64,000 nucleotides of DNA from Fusibacter paucivorans (GCF_018390735.1 NZ_JAHBCL010000005.1:90773-154772); one strand, 5' to 3'. Shown: positions 45,367 to 54,936, numbered from the stretch's first letter. Notes: generated from the sequence alone by a model not told the origin. Program-made: numbers and translations.

Positions 45367-46737
45367 TTATGACAGATGCGGCGATGATGCAATTTGGGTC
45401 TGCTTTAGAACACTTTGAAGCCACAAATACGCGACCACGCCTTTTAAAACAGAACTGATGGTGATACTCCACCAGATACCGTTGATACCCCATCCAAGAT
45501 AATTTGTAAACCATAGTGCTATTGGAATCCTCAGCACATTGAAACATACGCCAATAAAAGCTGGCGGCTTCGTATGACCCAATCCGTTAAAAATGCCGGA
45601 TGCTGTAATTTCGACACACATAAAGAGCTGTGAAAGTGCCAGTATTTTCAAGTAATCAATACCATAAGCAACCGCGTCGGGCTCTCGAATAAAAATCATA
45701 AAGAGTGGACGCGCACCGAAATAGAGCAGGAGTGTTGTAAAAACACCTAACACAATGGCAATTTGCATCGCTTTCTTGTAGCCTTCATACACGCGATCTC
45801 TTTTCTCAGCACCAAAATTCTGTCCAATAAAAGCACTTAGCGCAACAGAAAATCCCGAAGCCGTCATCCACGAAATCGATTCAATCTGTGAACCGACCTT
45901 TTGTACCGCAACTGGCGTTGGTCCAAAATCTGCAATCAATCTTGCAATAATCATGGAAATAATCGTAAAGATTCCGCTCTGTACAGCCGGCGGCACACCC
46001 ATGCGTATAATTTCAAGCAGATGTGACAATTTTGGAGAGCCAAAAAGCGTAAAACTTTTCATCAGCATTTGACGTCCTAAAATAGAGAATAGAAACAGCA
46101 TCATAACACTGAGCTGTGCAAAAACTGTTGCAATCGCGGCACCTTTAACGCCCAATCCAGGAATACGGCCAAACCCTAAAATCAACACAGGATCCAATAC
46201 CATGTTTAACACTAAGCCAATGGTATTGAAAACAAATGGTGTTCGGCTATTGCCAACGGCATTAAACAGTCCTGTGAACACCTGATTGAGAAAGAGGCCG
46301 ATAAAACCAATGCAGATAATGCTTAAATACGCAATACTCATTCCCTCAACCTGAGCATCTTGTGTGTTGAAGAAACCAATGAGCGGATATCGAAATACAT
46401 AGACGGCTATCGCATATACGATGCCCATAACAGCCGTCAATTGCACACCTGTTCGCGCAATGGTTTTTGCTTCTTTATCTCGGTCTCCCCCAACGAGTTG
46501 CGCAACCCGTATCTCCGTTCCCACTCTTGAAATTAAGACAAAGGCCATCGAAAGCCAAGAAAAAAAGCCTGCTATGCCCAGCGCCGCAACGGCTTTTGAA
46601 CCCATAAAGCCAATCCAAAACATATCAGTCAAATTATAGGCCATTTGCAAAAAACTCGTTCCCATAATCGGCAATGTCAATTTTAAAAGTTTCTTGACAA
46701 TGGCGCCTTCCGTTAAACGATAGTCTACACTATCCAT
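45367..46737 (-). CDS. MATE family efflux transporter
   Basis: A 456-aa protein with twelve membrane helices in two related halves. Family phrases: LTLPIMGTSFLQMAYNLTDMFWIGFMG at the start, RVGTEIRVAQLVGGD, VFTGLFNAVGNSRTPFVFN in the first half, and GFSVALSAFIGQNFGAEKRDRV in the second. It exports cationic drugs or metabolites in exchange for Na+ or H+. The start is MDSVDYRLTEG with TAGGAGGCGGC upstream. It is divergent from the soluble chemoreceptor gene. Confidence 0.93.
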   Translation of the reverse strand: MDSVDYRLTEGAIVKKLLKLTLPIMGTSFLQMAYNLTDMFWIGFMGSKAVAALGIAGFFSWLSMAFVLISRVGTEIRVAQLVGGDRDKEAKTIARTGVQLTAVMGIVYAIAVYVFRYPLIGFFNTQDAQVEGMSIAYLSIICIGFIGLFLNQVFTGLFNAVGNSRTPFVFNTIGLVLNMVLDPVLILGFGRIPGLGVKGAAIATVFAQLSVMMLFLFSILGRQMLMKSFTLFGSPKLSHLLEIIRMGVPPAVQSGIFTIISMIIARLIADFGPTPVAVQKVGSQIESISWMTASGFSVALSAFIGQNFGAEKRDRVYEGYKKAMQIAIVLGVFTTLLLYFGARPLFMIFIREPDAVAYGIDYLKILALSQLFMCVEITASGIFNGLGHTKPPAFIGVCFNVLRIPIALWFTNYLGWGINGIWWSITISSVLKGVVAYLWLQSVLKQTQIASSPHLS

Positions 46738-46811
46738 GCCGCCTCCTAAACTTTTTCTTTCTCCTATAATGTCTCTGTCACTATTATGCCATAGACGCAA
46801 AGCAAATATTG

Positions 46812-46840
46812 TTTACAATTTATTCATAAAGCGTTATAAT
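46812..46840 (+). promoter_or_regulatory. Sigma-A-type promoter reading rightward
   Basis: TTTACA (46812-46817), exactly 17 bases, TATAAT (46835-46840). The nearest gene start on this strand is over 300 bases away, so it gives a long leader or a separate small transcript. Confidence 0.65.
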
Positions 46841-46872
46841 AAGAATGTAAATCAAACATAGCAAAGTGTAAC

Positions 46873-46921
46873 AATTTGTTTACGTCGCCATTGTGTTTGT
46901 CGACAACCGTAAACATAAATT
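46873..46921. repeat. Long inverted repeat with central palindrome
   Basis: AATTTGTTTACG (46873-46884) pairs with CGTAAACATAAATT (46908-46921) with a two-base bulge. The loop contains the perfect palindrome TTGTCGACAA (46897-46906). It starts about 26 bases after the predicted start of the 46812 promoter and is some 200 bases upstream of the sigma-54 promoter, a usual place for an activator-binding site. Confidence 0.65.
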
Positions 46922-47106
46922 TACTTATTTTAATCTCTGACAGAAACACATGCTTGTTATTTGTATAAAAATGATTACACTTTTTCGGCGTATTTGACGT
47001 CGTTTGTTGTCACTTATCTCAAAACGATTAGTATCATGCATTCCGAAAATGTTGAATTTTAAACACTTTAAGCCATTTTGCGATGTGAGCAGTCGTAATT
47101 TTTTAG

Positions 47107-47123
47107 TTGGCACGAATATTGCA
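47107..47123 (+). promoter_or_regulatory. Sigma-54 (-24/-12) promoter
   Basis: TTGGCACG-AATA-TTGCA matches the consensus TGGCACG-N4-TTGCW at every defined position. The start codon of the chemoreceptor gene is 41 bases downstream, with an AAAGGAG site in between. A sigma-54 promoter implies an enhancer-binding activator; none is encoded in this window. Confidence 0.85.
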
Positions 47124-47163
47124 TATTCTAATTGTGTACAAACAGCTAAAGGAGTCATTCCGT

Positions 47164-47991
47164 ATGAAGCATCATCCAATCATTGAGCAATTAATTAATG
47201 CAGCCCCTTTAATTAATGAATTAACCATTAAAGATACCGCCATTGCCGTTACCGATCGTACCCATTATCTGTCATACATCCCTGGTAAGCAGTTGGATCA
47301 TCGTGTTTCGGTAGGTTCTCCGCTGAAAAGCGGTTCTCTTGTAGACCTTGCCATGAAAGCAAGAGAAAAAAAATATGCAATCGTTGATGCTTCATTGTTT
47401 GGAATACCCTATGTTGGTGCCGCCATCCCGATAATTGACCCCGAAACAGACGACGTGATTGGTAGTTTATTCATCGGTGAAAGCACAGAAAAGCAAGAGC
47501 TTTTGAAATCAATGGCCAAAGAACTCTCCGACAACATTTCTGAGGTCAACGCTTTTACCCATGAAATATATTCTAAGTCTGATAAATTTTCGAGTTTGGC
47601 GCATCAACTGGCTGATGTCACAGATGCTTTTAACAAAAAGATCAAAGAAATCGAATCGGTTTCCAGTGTCATTAATACCATTGCGAGACAGAGCAATATG
47701 TTAGGCATTAACGCTGCGATTGAATCCGCCAGACTAGGCGAACAAGGCCGTGGTTTTGCCGTGGTTGCTGAAGAAATCAGCAACTTATCAAAACGCAGTC
47801 ACGAATCGACTGCCAATATCACAGAGATGACCAAGAGTATTCTCAGTGACAGCCAAGTTATTGAAGATGAGACCAATACCATCAGCGGCTTATCCAAAGA
47901 AATCACGACAATTTTGAGCGAGCTGACGCAGTCCATCGACAGCATCTACGGTATGGTCGAAGAACTACAAAGTCTTTCTGAACAAGTCTAA
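47164..47991 (+). CDS. Soluble methyl-accepting chemotaxis-type signalling protein
   Basis: A 275-aa protein with no membrane helix. The N-terminal domain (about 15-110) has the phrases [21 protein letters not shown] and [14 protein letters not shown], then [20 protein letters not shown]. This resembles the small sensory domain found with other clostridial cytoplasmic receptors. The C-terminal half is a short MCP signalling hairpin with the conserved tip [43 protein letters not shown]. The start is the ATG with AAAGGAG upstream. It is transcribed from a sigma-54 promoter and ends at the 48087 terminator. The ligand is unknown; it may signal to something other than flagella. Confidence 0.88.
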   Translation: MKHHPIIEQLINAAPLINELTIKDTAIAVTDRTHYLSYIPGKQLDHRVSVGSPLKSGSLVDLAMKAREKKYAIVDASLFGIPYVGAAIPIIDPETDDVIGSLFIGESTEKQELLKSMAKELSDNISEVNAFTHEIYSKSDKFSSLAHQLADVTDAFNKKIKEIESVSSVINTIARQSNMLGINAAIESARLGEQGRGFAVVAEEISNLSKRSHESTANITEMTKSILSDSQVIEDETNTISGLSKEITTILSELTQSIDSIYGMVEELQSLSEQV

Positions 47992-48008
47992 CCATTTTAT
48001 TTCTGTCT

Positions 48009-48031
48009 TAAGCAGCAATATGAAGCTGCTT
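48009..48031 (+). other. Hairpin after the soluble chemoreceptor gene
   Basis: AAGCAGC pairs with GCTGCTT across a short loop, followed by AAG and no U run. It lies upstream of the true terminator. Confidence 0.4.
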
Positions 48032-48086
48032 AAGATTCACATTTTATCAGAAACAGCACACATCTTAATTGAAACAGTCTAAACGT

Positions 48087-48115
48087 CGCTTGACAGTCGT
48101 CAAGCGGCTTTTTTA
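48087..48115 (+). terminator. Terminator of the soluble chemoreceptor gene
   Basis: CGCTTGAC (48087-48094) pairs perfectly with GTCAAGCG (48099-48106) over a four-base loop. GCTTTTTT follows. Confidence 0.92.
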
Positions 48116-48167
48116 TTTTTAAAATACTTAATGCGGAAATTGTCTTCAATAAAATAACGCAGGCAAG

Positions 48168-48227
48168 GTGCCGTCACATGCATGATTGAACACAATATTA
48201 TCGTCAATCATACAAGGGCGACGGCAC
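48168..48227. repeat. Two-step inverted repeat downstream of the Cache chemoreceptor gene
   Basis: GTGCCGTC (48168-48175) pairs with GACGGCAC (48220-48227), and ATGATTGA (48182-48189) with TCAATCAT (48204-48211), all perfect. It is 128 bases past the stop of the minus-strand gene. The tail on that strand is TTATTTTATTG after about ten bases, so terminator function is possible but not typical. The rest of 48116-48354 shows nothing notable. Confidence 0.6.
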
Positions 48228-48354
48228 GCCACCTACGCTTTCTTTTACCACTTTATAATCGTCCTTGCTTTTGTGCAACTTATAGCGCTGTAACAAATCG
48301 TGCAATGCTTTTTATAAGAGGCAGACAGTAAACCTAATGAGGAAACGACATCAT

Positions 48355-50100
48355 TTAAATCTTAAACTGTTTGATAATCTGATTTAATTTATGCGCAACC
48401 GTATTGAGCTCAGATGTTTGCTCGTTAATTTCTGTCATACCCGCCAGTTGTTCTTCAGAAGATGCCGATACTTCTTCCGTTGCCGCCGACGTCTCTTCTG
48501 TCGATGCTGAAATATTTAGTACGGCTTCCAGTATATCAGCGCGCATGGTATTCATTTCATTGGATTCCCCTGTCAATTTTTCGACGACCTGGCTTAAGCT
48601 TTGAATCGCCTCTGCGATGCTGTCAAACTGAACTTTTGTGACATCCACCATTTCATTTTGGCTCTTGATCACTTCTTTGACATCATCCATTGTCTCAACA
48701 GAAAGCTGTGAATAGCGATTGATCTCATCAATAATTGCTTTAATTTCAGAAACCGCACTGGCAGACTGAACGGCGAGTTTGCGAATTTCTTCAGCAACGA
48801 CTGCAAAACCTCTACCGGCTTCACCGGCTCTTGACGCCTCAATGGAAGCATTGAGCGCCAGCAAATTCGTCTGTTCGGAAATATCCGTAATTGAGTTGGT
48901 AATCATATTGATTTTACCATTGGACTCATCTACTTTTTTAATGACTTCAGCAATTTTCTGCGTTGCATCATCTGTTTGGCCAGAAGCCTCTTCAAGTTTT
49001 ACCATGGTTTGAATACCATCTCTGCTTTTTTTAACGGTATCATCAATGGCGCGGTTCATCTGTGCAGTCGCTTCAGCAATGAACTCAATGCTCTTTGAGA
49101 GTACATTCATCTTACCCGCGACAGCTTCTGCGCCACTGGCTTCATCAGCGACGGCGTTTGCCACTTCCTGTATGGTGATGACAACTTCATTAATCGCTTT
49201 CGTCGTATCCTCTGTAATGGCTGAAAGCGAGTCTGACAGCGTTCCTACTGATTCCGAGGAATGAATCGTCGTTTCGATCATATCCCGCATGTTCGCCAGC
49301 ATTAAATTAAATGATGAAGCCAGTATCGCCGTTTCATCAGAATTTTTGTTTTCAACTGGGTCAATCGTCAGGTTCCCCTCAGACACTTCAACGAGCGCAC
49401 CGGTAATGGATGCAATCGGTCTGGCAATGTGATTTGAAAACAGCAAAATAACAATGATGCCAACGACCATCGTAATGGCGAGGATAATAATCATATTGAA
49501 AAGAATGCCGTTTGCTGCCGCATCAAAGTCCATTGCATAAGCACCTGCTGATACAATCCATTCCCAATCGGGATCATAACTTTGATAAGAGAGCTTCGTC
49601 CCAATTTCTTCTGAATCCGGCAATGTCCACGCATAGGACACATACCCGTCGCCGTTCATGGCAGCTTTTATCTGTTCTTGTACAAGCTTTAGCCCTGAAC
49701 CGCTCTTATCTTCTGCATCCCATGCATCTTGCCCTTCAAGTGATGGATGCATTATTTCAATTCCCTTTGGCGAATAGACGACAAAGTAGCCGTGCTCACC
49801 TAAATTGACCGCTTTGCTGATTGGACGCTTTCCTTCGGCGTCCATTGGTCCTAAAAGCGCTTGCTTAACCGCTTCCTGTGCATCTTCAAGTGAAATTTCA
49901 CCACGCGCCACTGCTTGTTTCTGTGCATCAATCAATCCGATTGCCTGTGTGACAGCGTTCTTTAAAATAATTTCACCCTTTGACGTCAGAGCCTGCTTCG
50001 CCTGCCAATAACTCGTAACACCGATGAGCAACATCGGTACAATGAGCAAAAGCGCCGAAATCGACACCAGTTTCATCTTCATAGAATATTTTGTTTTCAT
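48355..50100 (-). CDS. Methyl-accepting chemotaxis protein with single Cache domain
   Basis: A 581-aa receptor. Membrane helix 1 (about 10-30) is followed by an extracytoplasmic sCache_2-like domain (about 35-195; [43 protein letters not shown]), helix 2 (about 205-225), HAMP and the signalling region. The tip has [47 protein letters not shown]. The C-terminus is a helical run of Glu/Ser/Thr with probable methylation sites ([23 protein letters not shown]). sCache_2 domains often bind small carboxylates such as acetate, propionate or pyruvate. AGGAGGTAGG precedes ATG. Confidence 0.95.
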   Translation of the reverse strand: MKTKYSMKMKLVSISALLLIVPMLLIGVTSYWQAKQALTSKGEIILKNAVTQAIGLIDAQKQAVARGEISLEDAQEAVKQALLGPMDAEGKRPISKAVNLGEHGYFVVYSPKGIEIMHPSLEGQDAWDAEDKSGSGLKLVQEQIKAAMNGDGYVSYAWTLPDSEEIGTKLSYQSYDPDWEWIVSAGAYAMDFDAAANGILFNMIIILAITMVVGIIVILLFSNHIARPIASITGALVEVSEGNLTIDPVENKNSDETAILASSFNLMLANMRDMIETTIHSSESVGTLSDSLSAITEDTTKAINEVVITIQEVANAVADEASGAEAVAGKMNVLSKSIEFIAEATAQMNRAIDDTVKKSRDGIQTMVKLEEASGQTDDATQKIAEVIKKVDESNGKINMITNSITDISEQTNLLALNASIEASRAGEAGRGFAVVAEEIRKLAVQSASAVSEIKAIIDEINRYSQLSVETMDDVKEVIKSQNEMVDVTKVQFDSIAEAIQSLSQVVEKLTGESNEMNTMRADILEAVLNISASTEETSAATEEVSASSEEQLAGMTEINEQTSELNTVAHKLNQIIKQFKI

Positions 50101-50430
50101 CCTACCTCCTGTTTAAATAGATCCCCTCAATATTATTATAATATAAAAAGTAAATTTATATAGCCCTAATTATCTGATGAAATGACATCATTCAGATTTT
50201 TACCCTTTCACTGCAATCTATTTTTTTCATAAGAGAAAAATGCAATCTATTATAGCGAAAATGCAACTTAAGACTATTGTCAACACCACAATGCAGTTTC
50301 TTTATACCTATACCAAAAAAGAAAAGGATTAATGACAATTCGTTTATTTTTATTGCCGTTATTACTTACGATACTAATGAATTCATGACATTCTCAGTGA
50401 ATCCTAACTGTGTTTCAACGATGGAGACAT
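50101..50430. other. AT-rich intergenic region upstream of the Cache chemoreceptor gene
   Basis: It contains a minus-strand TATAAT near 50137-50143 without a good -35. No gene was found, and I see no structured RNA. Confidence 0.5.
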
Positions 50431-50457
50431 AAAAAAGAAACGCCGAAGCGCTTCTTT
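50431..50457 (-). terminator. UUCG-tetraloop terminator of the 40-aa protein gene
   Basis: On the minus strand AGAAGCGC-TTCG-GCGTTTCT forms an eight-bp stem (one G-T pair) with a stable UUCG loop, then TTTTTT. It is 36 bases past the stop of the small gene. Confidence 0.9.
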
Positions 50458-50492
50458 TCTTTTGCCGCTATGAATGATTAATCATATATGTA

Positions 50493-50615
50493 TTACCTGT
50501 GCTCTTGTATGTGATGTTTTAATCGTCTGTAAAGCAGCCAAACGCCTTCCAATCCGATCCATAACATGGCGAAAATTGCGGCAAATCCGCCTGGAGCCCC
50601 TAAAAATTCATTCAT
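50493..50615 (-). CDS. 40-aa single-pass membrane protein with its own promoter and terminator
   Basis: A peptide of 40 residues: MNEFLGAPGGFAAIFAMLWI, then GLEGVWLLYRRLKHHIQEHR. It has one membrane helix (about 10-30) and a basic, His-containing cytoplasmic tail, so N-out topology is expected. The unit is complete: promoter TTGATT-17-TATGAT (50686-50658), an AAGGGATG region upstream of the start (the spacing is long, so the start may be less efficient), the ORF, and a UUCG terminator. It is flanked by the terminator of the HD-GYP gene. The family was not recognised. Small one-helix proteins of this kind often bind and tune larger membrane proteins. Confidence 0.68.
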   Translation of the reverse strand: MNEFLGAPGGFAAIFAMLWIGLEGVWLLYRRLKHHIQEHR

Positions 50616-50657
50616 CTAAGATATCACATCCCTTCAATAAACTTTTAAGTTACTTCT

Positions 50658-50686
50658 ATCATACGCTTTATCGGCACATTAATCAA
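50658..50686 (-). promoter_or_regulatory. Sigma-A promoter of the 40-aa protein gene
   Basis: On the minus strand TTGATT (50686-50681), a 17-base spacer and TATGAT (50663-50658). Confidence 0.75.
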
Positions 50687-50726
50687 ATAAAAACAGTCTC
50701 TTTAGCCAATTTTCATATAAACTTCA

Positions 50727-50771
50727 TAAAAAAGTCCCAAAATTAACTGCATGAAGCAATATTTTGAGACT
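50727..50771 (-). terminator. Terminator of the HD-GYP gene
   Basis: AGTCCCAAAAT (50733-50743) pairs with ATTTTGAGACT (50761-50771), eleven pairs including one G-T. On the minus strand TTTTTT follows. Confidence 0.9.
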
Positions 50772-50781
50772 TTCATCATTA

Positions 50782-52731
50782 TTATGAATCGAGATACAGA
50801 TGCTGAATTGCTGTCAAACGCTCTAAGTTCGCATTAAAAACATCGATTATAAAGGGATCAAAGTGTTTACCGCGTCCTTCATTGATAATCCTAAGGGTTT
50901 CTTCCATGGTAAACGGCTCTTTATACGGCCGCTTTGACAACAGGGCATCAAAAACATCCGCAACGCTGACAATCCGAGCTTCCAGTGGTATTGCCTCACC
51001 GATTAAACCATTGGGATACCCTGAGCCATCAAATTTTTCGTGATGGTTAAGCGCAATGGCAATCCCCATCTGAAACAGGCTTCTGCCGCTTCGTTGGACG
51101 TTCATTTCCGCTTCGTTGAGGACATTGGCGCCATAGACCGTATGGAATTTCATCATTTCAAATTCTTCTGCCGTTAATTTGCCGGGTTTTAATAAAATAT
51201 AATCGGGTATGCCGACTTTACCGATATCGTGCATCGGTGAAAAGCGAACGATGTTTGTGATAAAGTTCTGATCAATAACGTCTTTATAACGATCTGTCTC
51301 ACTGAGTGCCTCGGCGATCACACCGACATAATGGCTCATGCGCTTCAGATGCTCTCCAGTATCCTCGTCACGTGCTTCACTTAGTTTTGCAAGTGCCAGA
51401 ACACTGGAATAAACAAGCTCTTCAGAAAATATATTCTTTTCAAATGAAAGCGCAATTGAATTACTGATCAGTTTCAGGTATTCAATATGCTTTTCCTGAT
51501 AAACATCTTTTTGATTACTGGAGAAAAAGATAAACCCCAGCGGCATTTCATTCGCTCTAAGCGGCAGCGTTATCGAGGATTTAATGCCGTGTTTCATAAT
51601 AATTCGGCTGTATTCCCTCATTTCATGGATTTTAAAATAAGCATCCAAATCATTGATTACACGCGGCCTATTGGTTTCCATAATTCTGCCGAGACTGGTC
51701 TCATGCAGCTTTGCTTCATAGTGCAGCAGTTCTTTTGCAAGCCCTGGGTGTTGTTCTTCACCAATGCCATAAGATGCGACGATTCGTGTTGGATCATCTT
51801 CTTTTAGCAGTGCGATGCCGATATAGGTATAGGGCAGGTAGTGGCTGAATGATTCGTAAATATCCTTAAGGGTTTCACTAAAAGAACCACTTGCATTAAT
51901 GCGTTCCACGAGTTCCAGTGTTTCTTTGAACCCAACGAGCAGTAATTTTATCTCATCAATCAGCGATCGATTCTGCATAATATTGACGCCGTGATCATGA
52001 TCAATCCCGAGCTTTTCAATCTCATTGTAAAAGACGTCTAGTGCTGAAAAGAGATAGGAATAGAGCAGCACCACAAGTCCCGCTGCATTTAAAATCAAAA
52101 TACCTACCAGCAGGATCGTAATATTGCGATACCGCGTATAGTCATCAATAATCATAGATTCAAAACCATCAGTAACGTGTTGCGCATAGTAGAGTAAGTC
52201 TTCGTTGTTTTCATTGATAAAAATAAGTGCTTCTCGAAATGCCAGATCAATACCATTGCTGTTGGCGATCACATCGACTGCATCCGAAAAAGGAATCCAA
52301 AGATTATGTAATTCGCTTACATCGGCTTCTAAAGCTGCCATAATATGCGCATTAATCACAAATTGTTCCCCGTCAACATCGACATAGCCCTCTGCCAAAT
52401 GTTTGAATACTTCCGTAAAAGTATCTCGATCTGCAATGAGCTGTTCTTTTGATTTGGCTAACTTCTGCTCAAGGAGATCGACATTTTGAATGGCTTCATC
52501 AGAGTCAATGGTGGTATAGAGCACCGAGGTTCTGGAGGCATTCTTAGCAATCGCCTGTGTATACATGCGCTGTCTGCCGAATATATTGACAACTGAAGAA
52601 GCTGTCTTTAATGTCGATGCCATTGCCATTGAAGTGATAATAATCCCCAAAACTGTAAGCGTCATTAAAATCAGCAACAAAATGACACGTTTTTTTATAC
52701 GCTGATAGATATTCTTTTGACGACGATTCAA
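50782..52731 (-). CDS. Membrane HD-GYP phosphodiesterase with GAF domain
   Basis: A 649-aa protein. Two membrane helices (about 15-37 and 203-226) bracket an external PilJ-like/type-IV-pili-sensor domain with the signature NIFGRQRMYTQ. Then come a GAF-type domain (about 285-430) and a C-terminal HD-GYP domain with HDIGKVGIPD, the HH in NHHEKFDGSGYPNGL, and VADVFDALLSKRPYK. HD-GYP proteins hydrolyse cyclic-di-GMP or related dinucleotides. The start is a TTG six bases after GGGGGG; no ATG or GTG is available in a suitable position. The PilJ-like domain is usual in nitrate- or pilus-related sensors, but the ligand is unknown. Confidence 0.92.
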   Translation of the reverse strand: MNRRQKNIYQRIKKRVILLLILMTLTVLGIIITSMAMASTLKTASSVVNIFGRQRMYTQAIAKNASRTSVLYTTIDSDEAIQNVDLLEQKLAKSKEQLIADRDTFTEVFKHLAEGYVDVDGEQFVINAHIMAALEADVSELHNLWIPFSDAVDVIANSNGIDLAFREALIFINENNEDLLYYAQHVTDGFESMIIDDYTRYRNITILLVGILILNAAGLVVLLYSYLFSALDVFYNEIEKLGIDHDHGVNIMQNRSLIDEIKLLLVGFKETLELVERINASGSFSETLKDIYESFSHYLPYTYIGIALLKEDDPTRIVASYGIGEEQHPGLAKELLHYEAKLHETSLGRIMETNRPRVINDLDAYFKIHEMREYSRIIMKHGIKSSITLPLRANEMPLGFIFFSSNQKDVYQEKHIEYLKLISNSIALSFEKNIFSEELVYSSVLALAKLSEARDEDTGEHLKRMSHYVGVIAEALSETDRYKDVIDQNFITNIVRFSPMHDIGKVGIPDYILLKPGKLTAEEFEMMKFHTVYGANVLNEAEMNVQRSGRSLFQMGIAIALNHHEKFDGSGYPNGLIGEAIPLEARIVSVADVFDALLSKRPYKEPFTMEETLRIINEGRGKHFDPFIIDVFNANLERLTAIQHLYLDS

Positions 52732-52867
52732 AACACTGCCCCCCTGTTACTTGTATTAATACAATTATATCTAATCCCATCAAATTTTCAACCAGAAACA
52801 CGCTATATTCAATTTTGGCAATGCATTAAACACGTGCCTAATGGCTATGACTGGCCATTCGCTGCCG

Positions 52868-54340
52868 CTAATTCCCAAAGGGTTCATTAAAAAGGCCGTT
52901 GACATCACTTTCATTGTCAGTCGAATACGGAATACTACTTTCATCAGTCTCTGGATCCGTGTCTGGATCAGTCTCTGCGTCTGTCTCTGTGTCTACCTCT
53001 GGATCCATATCAGTCTCTGCATCTACATTGTCATCCGTTTCCTTTGATTCACTGTCAGTACGGTCACTTTCATCGTTTTCACCTATATTGCCATCTATGG
53101 TATCATCTGCATTATTGTCTATGATATCTTCTTCGGCACTATCAATCGTTTCATCTGTCGAATCATCTATTCCATTTGAAGCAATCGCCACCGTTTGCGT
53201 AATTAGCTGATGACCATAATCATCTTTAATGGTATTAAAGCATTTTATCTGATCAGGCATTACCTGTCCACCAGTTATCGTTATGATCGCTTTCATGCTT
53301 TCATCTGTCAGCATCACACTCTCGAGTTCAACTGCCGTACTGGCAAAAGCAAAACTGCTGGTATCAATCGCCTGTACGGGTTCTGAAAAATGAACGACTA
53401 ACGTCTGCGCATCCACTGCAACAGCACCTAATACCCGAGGATAGACAATATCAATGATTTCAATCCCCGTTTCAGTGAGTTTTTTTAACGGCGTGCCATC
53501 TGCTTCAATCAATCCAATGACTTCAAGCGAGACAATATCATAAGTTGGACGAGGCATTGCTAAAATGACGAGGATTTCATCTGTTGATTCATCGTAAAGC
53601 ACTTTTGCAACATCAATTGGTACGCCATCATCATCTAAAACCGTCAAACGTGCATTTGAAACCGATTCCACCGTTAATGCGGTATCAAGTTTCAGGCGAA
53701 TCATCCGAAGACTCGGCGTCATATAGCCGAGAATAGCAGCATCACTTGATTCCACCGTTTCATCGAAGTATCCCAGCGATGTGCCAAGCGTCACCTGTTC
53801 ACCATAAGCATTGGTATTCAGCACTTGCCATAATAATTCAAAGGCTTCGCCTCTGTTAAAAGCTTCAAATTGTGCACCCGAAAAATTAATACCCAATGCA
53901 GCAATATCATTCCCGATGTTATCCCATGAAAACGGGTAACCCATCAACGTCATCATCATCGATGCCCACTCTTTTGCATTAATGGTTGCTTCAGGTTTAA
54001 AACTGCCGTCTGGATAACCGCCAATCCACGACTGAGACTTTGCATATGTAACATAAGGCGCATACCATGCCGTTGATGAGACATCGGAAAAATAAGCCTG
54101 ATAAACAGCGGATGAAGCAGCAGACTTTTCATGATGAAGTTCGGACAGCAATACACAAGCTTCAGCTCGCGTCAATGGTTTATCAGTCATTAAATCACCA
54201 TTGTAGCCATTGACGATTCCGTAATCATGCAATAATTCGGCACCACTGCGAATGACACGATCATTATCCGCGAAACTCAAAGGCTGCAGCACCAGTATCA
54301 ACAGTAAAACAATCAAAAAAAGGTCATATTTTTTATGCAT
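52868..54340 (-). CDS. SLH-domain protein with acidic repetitive C-terminal tail
   Basis: A 490-aa protein. The signal peptide ends near SFA (about 24). SLH units lie at about 28-180 (LHDYGIVNGYNGDLMTDKPLTRAEACVLL; AWYAPYVTYAKSQSWIGGYPDGSFKPEATINAKEW). A middle beta-rich region (about 200-385) has Ig-like phrases such as VLDDDGVPIDVAKVLYDES and VLGAVAVDAQTLVVHFSEPVQ. A tail of about 85 residues rich in Asp, Glu and Thr (DTETDAETDPDTDPETDESS) ends the protein and may bind Ca2+. GGAGTATTGT precedes ATG. It is probably exported and wall-anchored by the N-terminal SLH set. The role is unknown. Confidence 0.85.
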   Translation of the reverse strand: MHKKYDLFLIVLLLILVLQPLSFADNDRVIRSGAELLHDYGIVNGYNGDLMTDKPLTRAEACVLLSELHHEKSAASSAVYQAYFSDVSSTAWYAPYVTYAKSQSWIGGYPDGSFKPEATINAKEWASMMMTLMGYPFSWDNIGNDIAALGINFSGAQFEAFNRGEAFELLWQVLNTNAYGEQVTLGTSLGYFDETVESSDAAILGYMTPSLRMIRLKLDTALTVESVSNARLTVLDDDGVPIDVAKVLYDESTDEILVILAMPRPTYDIVSLEVIGLIEADGTPLKKLTETGIEIIDIVYPRVLGAVAVDAQTLVVHFSEPVQAIDTSSFAFASTAVELESVMLTDESMKAIITITGGQVMPDQIKCFNTIKDDYGHQLITQTVAIASNGIDDSTDETIDSAEEDIIDNNADDTIDGNIGENDESDRTDSESKETDDNVDAETDMDPEVDTETDAETDPDTDPETDESSIPYSTDNESDVNGLFNEPFGN

Positions 54341-54447
54341 ACAATACTCCTAACAGGGGTTATATACCCTCTCGCCAGTGAATTATACCATAAGAATATG
54401 ACCTGCTTGTGTCTTAAATATTAAATGCTGATAACAAACGGACGCCA

Positions 54448-54936
54448 CTACTGAAACAGTGCAAAAATACCATTGCTCAACGTCATGATAATCATGCCTG
54501 CCATAAAATTGCCGAGACAAATGGCAGGAAACGCCCACTTAAATCGAATATCCAACAAGACCGCCCCCAGCGTCCCCGTCCAAACACCTGTTCCCGGCAA
54601 AGGAATTGCCACAAACATAAACAGGCCGATGACACCGTATTTTTGGATCTTCACACTTTTGTGAATCGTGCGACGCTCCAGTGATTCAATGCGCCCTTTT
54701 AGCCGTTCAATCTGTTTAATCCATTTGAAAACAGGCCGAATGAGTAAAAAGAGGAACGGCACCGGCAAAAGGCTTCCAATATAGCTGAGCAGGAATGCAT
54801 AGGCTGGATGCATCCCAAGTCCAATGCCCAGCGGCAGTGAAGCTTTTAATTCTAATACCGGCAGTGCTGCCGTCAGCATCACTTTTAACTCCGGAATCAT
54901 TATTTGATTAAGCCATGTAAGCGATTGACTGATCAT
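54448..54936 (-). CDS. Small multidrug export family protein (COG2426 type)
   Basis: A 162-aa membrane protein with four helices. The sequence ALPVLELKASLPLGIGLGMHPAYAFLLSYIGSLLPVPF and the later YGVIGLFMFVAIPLPGTGVWTGTLGAVLL are typical of COG2426 (Sm_multidrug_ex). Despite the name, transport is not demonstrated for most members; the double inverted motif resembles the DedA/VTT superfamily of lipid-handling proteins. It starts on the base after the stop of the SLH gene, with AGGAGG some 15 bases away, so it is probably translated by coupling. The envelope setting fits a lipid-carrier role, as an inference. Confidence 0.82.
   Translation of the reverse strand: MISQSLTWLNQIMIPELKVMLTAALPVLELKASLPLGIGLGMHPAYAFLLSYIGSLLPVPFLFLLIRPVFKWIKQIERLKGRIESLERRTIHKSVKIQKYGVIGLFMFVAIPLPGTGVWTGTLGAVLLDIRFKWAFPAICLGNFMAGMIIMTLSNGIFALFQ

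Larger units (their letters stand above)
46738..47106. other. Complex divergent regulatory region, MATE / soluble chemoreceptor
   Basis: It holds a sigma-A promoter (46812-46840), a 49-base inverted repeat (46873-46921) and, at its right edge, a sigma-54 promoter. No protein gene is supported. Confidence 0.6.

Noticed and set aside
52899..53210. Plus-strand ORF with Ser/Val/Gly repeats (SVSGSVSASVS pattern)
   Set aside because: It is the antisense of the acidic Asp/Glu/Thr tail of the SLH gene on the minus strand; the pattern follows from codon complementarity, and no ribosome site precedes it.
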